Source of the DNA: Desulfosporosinus metallidurans | GTDB taxonomy: Bacteria; Bacillota; Desulfitobacteriia; Desulfitobacteriales; Desulfitobacteriaceae | DNA length: 54,813 nucleotides | Assembly: GCF_001936615.1 (NCBI RefSeq) | Contig: NZ_MLBF01000031.1 | Span: 1-54,813 of the forward strand | Direction: 5' to 3' | In this document: one piece after another, positions 52,452 to 54,813 of the stretch | How the letters are laid out: every line of letters starts with the position of its first letter | Position numbering within the stretch: the stretch's first letter is position 1 | The notes under the pieces: generated by a model | Databases searched by the model: none | What the model was told of the DNA's origin: nothing | What the model saw: only the letters and a program-made list of their open reading frames with translations | Translations under genes and position numbers: made by a program

Positions 52452-54485
52452 ATGGCCACACGACAAGTGTACTGGAACATTGAAGGAGAGCATTGGCTTT
52501 ATTTGCTCTTTATAATTGCGCTTGTTTCCTTTGGTTACGGTGTATATAAACGAGTAACGCTATGGAAATTAGGTCAACCTGAAAATCGTTGGAAAGATGT
52601 GTGGCAAGGAATCAAAGACGTCCTTGTTTACGGATTTGCTCATAAACGAATCCTGAAAGATTCATATCCTGGATTAATGCACTTCGGAATTTTCTGGGGA
52701 TTTGTGTTTTTAGCCTTTGCTACTGCAATAATTACTCTTCAAGCAGATTTTGGCTTACAAATTTTTCATGGCTGGCTTTATCTTTTTATTAAGTTAACCT
52801 CAAATCTATTTGGACTTTTAGCAGTTATTGGGATTCTTGTTGCTGCCTTTCGAAGATATATCCAAAGACCGGATCGTCTAGACAACAAAGCGGACGATGC
52901 CATCACCTTGGGACTGTTGTTTACTATCTTGATGACTGGTTTCGTTATCCAAGGAGTACGAATTGCTGTATTACCTGATCCTTGGTCTGCATGGGCCTTT
53001 GTAGGTCAGTGGATGTCAATCCCTCTTAAGGCTGGGTTTAATGAAGCACAACTCTTGTCCTTGCACCGATTTCTTTGGTGGTTCCATCTTCTCCTTGCTA
53101 TGACCTTTATCGGATATTTTCCGTACTCCAAACTTTTCCACATTCTCCTGGGTCCTCTGAACCAATTTTTCCGTAAACGTGGCCCTATTGGCATTCCAGA
53201 TCCAATAGACTTTGAAGATGAGAATATCGAGTCTTTTGGGAAAAGCCAGTTACGTGAGTTTTCCTGGAAAGCATTATTTAACACGGACGCTTGTCTGCGT
53301 TGTGGGCGATGTCAGGACAACTGTCCTGCATACCTGAGCGGAAAACATCTTAACCCTAAAAAGATTATCCAAGATATGCGTGTTCTTATGGAAGAAACGG
53401 GTGAGGCTGTTAAAGCTGCGAACACATTGGCCACACAAGTTGAAGGTCAAGAAGCTGCGGCTGCTAGCGAGACCGAAGAGTGGACTGGTCGTGCCCTCAT
53501 TGGTGAAGTTATACCAGAAGAAGACCTCTGGGCTTGTACAACTTGTCGTTCTTGCGAACAACAATGCCCGGTATTCGTGGAACATGTCGACAAAACAATT
53601 GATATGCGCCGTAATCTCGTTCTTATGGAGACAAGATTCCCTGCGGAAGCTCAATTGGCCTTCCGAAACATGGAGAACAACGGAAACCCATGGGGTATCG
53701 GTTGGAGCACACGCGCTGATTACCTTACAGGTCTTGGGGTAAAAACCTTCGAGGAAGATCCAGATGCCGAATATTTATATTGGCCTGGTTGTTCTGGAGC
53801 ATTTGATGCTCGTAATCAAAAGGTTTCTGCAGCTCTAGTCAAGCTACTCCAAGTTGCCGAAATTCGTTTCGCCATTCTAGGAAATGAAGAGAAATGCTGC
53901 GGTGATTCCGCACGTAAATTGGGCAACGAGTATTTATTCTATTCTTTGGCTACTGAGAATATCGAAGTTATGAAAGGGCATGGAGTCAAGAAGATTATTA
54001 CTCAATGTCCGCACTGTTTTAATATTTTGAAAAACGAATATCCGCAGTTGGGCGGGAATTTTGAAGTTATTCACCATACAGAATTCCTTTTGGATTTGGT
54101 TAAATCGGGGAAACTGAAGCTCACAAATGGAAACCGGAAGACGGTCACTTATCACGATTCTTGTTATTTAGGTCGGTATAATCAAATTTACGAGCAACCT
54201 CGTGAATTGCTTAAAGCTGCTGGCCTAGAAATCAGAGAAATGGCTCATACTGGTGAGAAGAGTTTCTGCTGTGGTGCTGGTGGTGGCCGAATGTGGCTCG
54301 AAGAACATGAAGGGGAGCGCATTAACATCATGCGTACGGATGAAGCTATCGCGCTGAAAACGGATCTAGTTGGTACCGCTTGCCCATTCTGTCTCACTAT
54401 GATCGATGATGGGATTGCGACTCGTGAAGTCGCTGATAAACTTAAGGCCTTAGATATAGCCGAAATTCTAGCACAAGCTATCTAG
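52452..54485 (+). CDS. Membrane HdrD-like ETF:menaquinone oxidoreductase (EMO/EtfD type)
   Basis: Connects reduced ETF to menaquinone. 677 residues. Residues 1-250: five or six hydrophobic segments of NarI/DsrM type with candidate heme histidines (LMHFGIFWGF, QIFHGWLY, SLHRFLWWFHLL, KLFHILLG). Residues about 275-395: two ferredoxin groups CLRCGRCQDNC and CTTCRSCEQQC around a charged insert. Residues about 440-665: two CCG modules (WPGCSGAFD / EKCCGDSARKLG / QCPHC; HDSCYLGR / FCCGAGGGRMW / ACPFC). The same domain order occurs in the EMO proteins found with etfBA. ATG at 52452 after GAGGAGAGG. Confidence 0.93.
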   Translation: MATRQVYWNIEGEHWLYLLFIIALVSFGYGVYKRVTLWKLGQPENRWKDVWQGIKDVLVYGFAHKRILKDSYPGLMHFGIFWGFVFLAFATAIITLQADFGLQIFHGWLYLFIKLTSNLFGLLAVIGILVAAFRRYIQRPDRLDNKADDAITLGLLFTILMTGFVIQGVRIAVLPDPWSAWAFVGQWMSIPLKAGFNEAQLLSLHRFLWWFHLLLAMTFIGYFPYSKLFHILLGPLNQFFRKRGPIGIPDPIDFEDENIESFGKSQLREFSWKALFNTDACLRCGRCQDNCPAYLSGKHLNPKKIIQDMRVLMEETGEAVKAANTLATQVEGQEAAAASETEEWTGRALIGEVIPEEDLWACTTCRSCEQQCPVFVEHVDKTIDMRRNLVLMETRFPAEAQLAFRNMENNGNPWGIGWSTRADYLTGLGVKTFEEDPDAEYLYWPGCSGAFDARNQKVSAALVKLLQVAEIRFAILGNEEKCCGDSARKLGNEYLFYSLATENIEVMKGHGVKKIITQCPHCFNILKNEYPQLGGNFEVIHHTEFLLDLVKSGKLKLTNGNRKTVTYHDSCYLGRYNQIYEQPRELLKAAGLEIREMAHTGEKSFCCGAGGGRMWLEEHEGERINIMRTDEAIALKTDLVGTACPFCLTMIDDGIATREVADKLKALDIAEILAQAI

Positions 54486-54748
54486 ACTCTATTAGAATCA
54501 TTTTAGATGAGGGTTTTCCTGAAACGGCGAGGAGTCTTCAATGGTGTGAGACGAATCGCCGTCACCAAGTAGTTTTTCAACTATTCATTCCATTAAGGTT
54601 ACATCTCTCCAACACTAATAGTCTTGTACTTCGCGGGGGAGAGTGTAATGCAAATTTAGCAATTAGGAAGGAGTGGTACAAGCGTAGACGTTTATTTATT
54701 TTATAGCATATTTATGTTCCGGTTGTAGAAACACAATTGTGGACAACC
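54486..54748. other. Downstream gap of the etf operon
   Basis: ACGGCGA (54524-54530) and TCGCCGT (54556-54562) can pair over a long loop, with AGTTTTTC eight bases later: a weak terminator candidate. AAGGAGTGG at about 54668 looks like an RBS but the codons after it stop at once. No other feature seen. Confidence 0.35.
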
Positions 54749-54813
54749 ATGAATTTTGATGGTTATCTGATCGTCTACAATCATTTCGGGTATCAAATTG
54801 TGAAAGAACTATC
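54749..54813 (+). CDS. Possible 5' end of a gene cut by the window edge
   Basis: ATG at 54749 opens a frame that stays open to the last base (21 codons, starting MNFDGYLIVY). No convincing RBS precedes it. Too short to identify; chance is possible. Confidence 0.25.
   Translation, partial: MNFDGYLIVYNHFGYQIVKEL

Noticed and set aside
53274..53742. Overlapping open frames on both strands in the EMO gene
   Set aside because: Shadows of the CCG/ferredoxin region; no RBS and composition follows the real frame.
1..54813. CRISPR arrays, insertion sequences, phage genes, tRNA or rRNA genes
   Set aside because: No repeat-spacer pattern, transposase/integrase motif or tRNA-like cloverleaf was noticed when reading the intergenic regions.

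Overview
The window looks like chromosome from a Gram-positive, spore-former-type sulfate reducer of the Desulfosporosinus/Desulfitobacterium group (Peptococcaceae/Desulfitobacteriaceae). This is inferred from gene content: a complete dsrMKJOP-dsrC set, qmoAB followed by an HdrD-like protein instead of qmoC, etfBA with a membrane HdrD-like ETF:quinone oxidoreductase, methanol methyltransferase genes, Bacillus-type succinate dehydrogenase/fumarate reductase, strong AGGAGG ribosome sites and moderate-to-low G+C. No rRNA, tRNA, CRISPR array, transposase or phage gene was seen.

Layout. (1) 1-3.4 kb: methanol use, with truncated mtaB, a PocR/AraC-type regulator and mtaC. (2) 3.7-5.8 kb, minus strand: type III glutamine synthetase with a structured leader. 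(3) 6.1-12.6 kb: a C4-dicarboxylate block with a sigma-54 activator carrying an unusual N-terminal NAD-type Rossmann domain, a matching palindrome and a sigma-54 promoter, then sdhCAB and malic enzyme. (4) 12.8-17.4 kb: a Tat-exported molybdopterin oxidoreductase of the Asp-ligand (type II) DMSO reductase class, with a four-cluster Fe-S subunit and an NrfD anchor, behind a CRP/FNR-type operator. (5) 17.6-21.4 kb: a GlnL-like response regulator, a dicarboxylate/glutamate symporter and a GlnK-like sensor kinase. (6) 21.5-24.9 kb: housekeeping genes (cvfB-like, yaiI/yqxD-like, htpG). (7) 25.2-31.4 kb: RsbRD-like protein, dsrMKJOP and dsrC, ending in a strong terminator. (8) 31.5-43.5 kb: a candidate 27-residue peptide gene, an HD hydrolase, a class II aldolase and ahcY, topB, a DEAD-box helicase, an MBL hydrolase, a MoxR/VWA pair, cardiolipin synthase and a small unknown gene. 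(9) 43.6-54.8 kb: desulfoferrodoxin behind a PerR-like box, a beta-hydroxyacid dehydrogenase, qmoAB-hdrD, etfBA and the ETF:menaquinone oxidoreductase.

How it fits together. Most of the window concerns moving electrons between cytoplasmic carriers, the menaquinone pool and anaerobic acceptors: Qmo/Hdr toward APS reductase, DsrMKJOP toward the DsrC trisulfide, Etf/EMO from acyl-CoA or hydroxyacid oxidation, SdhCAB for succinate/fumarate, and an uncharacterised exported molybdoenzyme. The most novel-looking part is the sigma-54 circuit at 6.05-8.1 kb. A nucleotide-binding-type sensor domain is fused to a PAS/AAA+/Fis activator, and the same TATTCTAA-N3-TTARAATA dyad lies in front of both the activator gene and the sdh operon. 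This suggests a redox- or metabolite-responsive switch for C4-dicarboxylate respiration.
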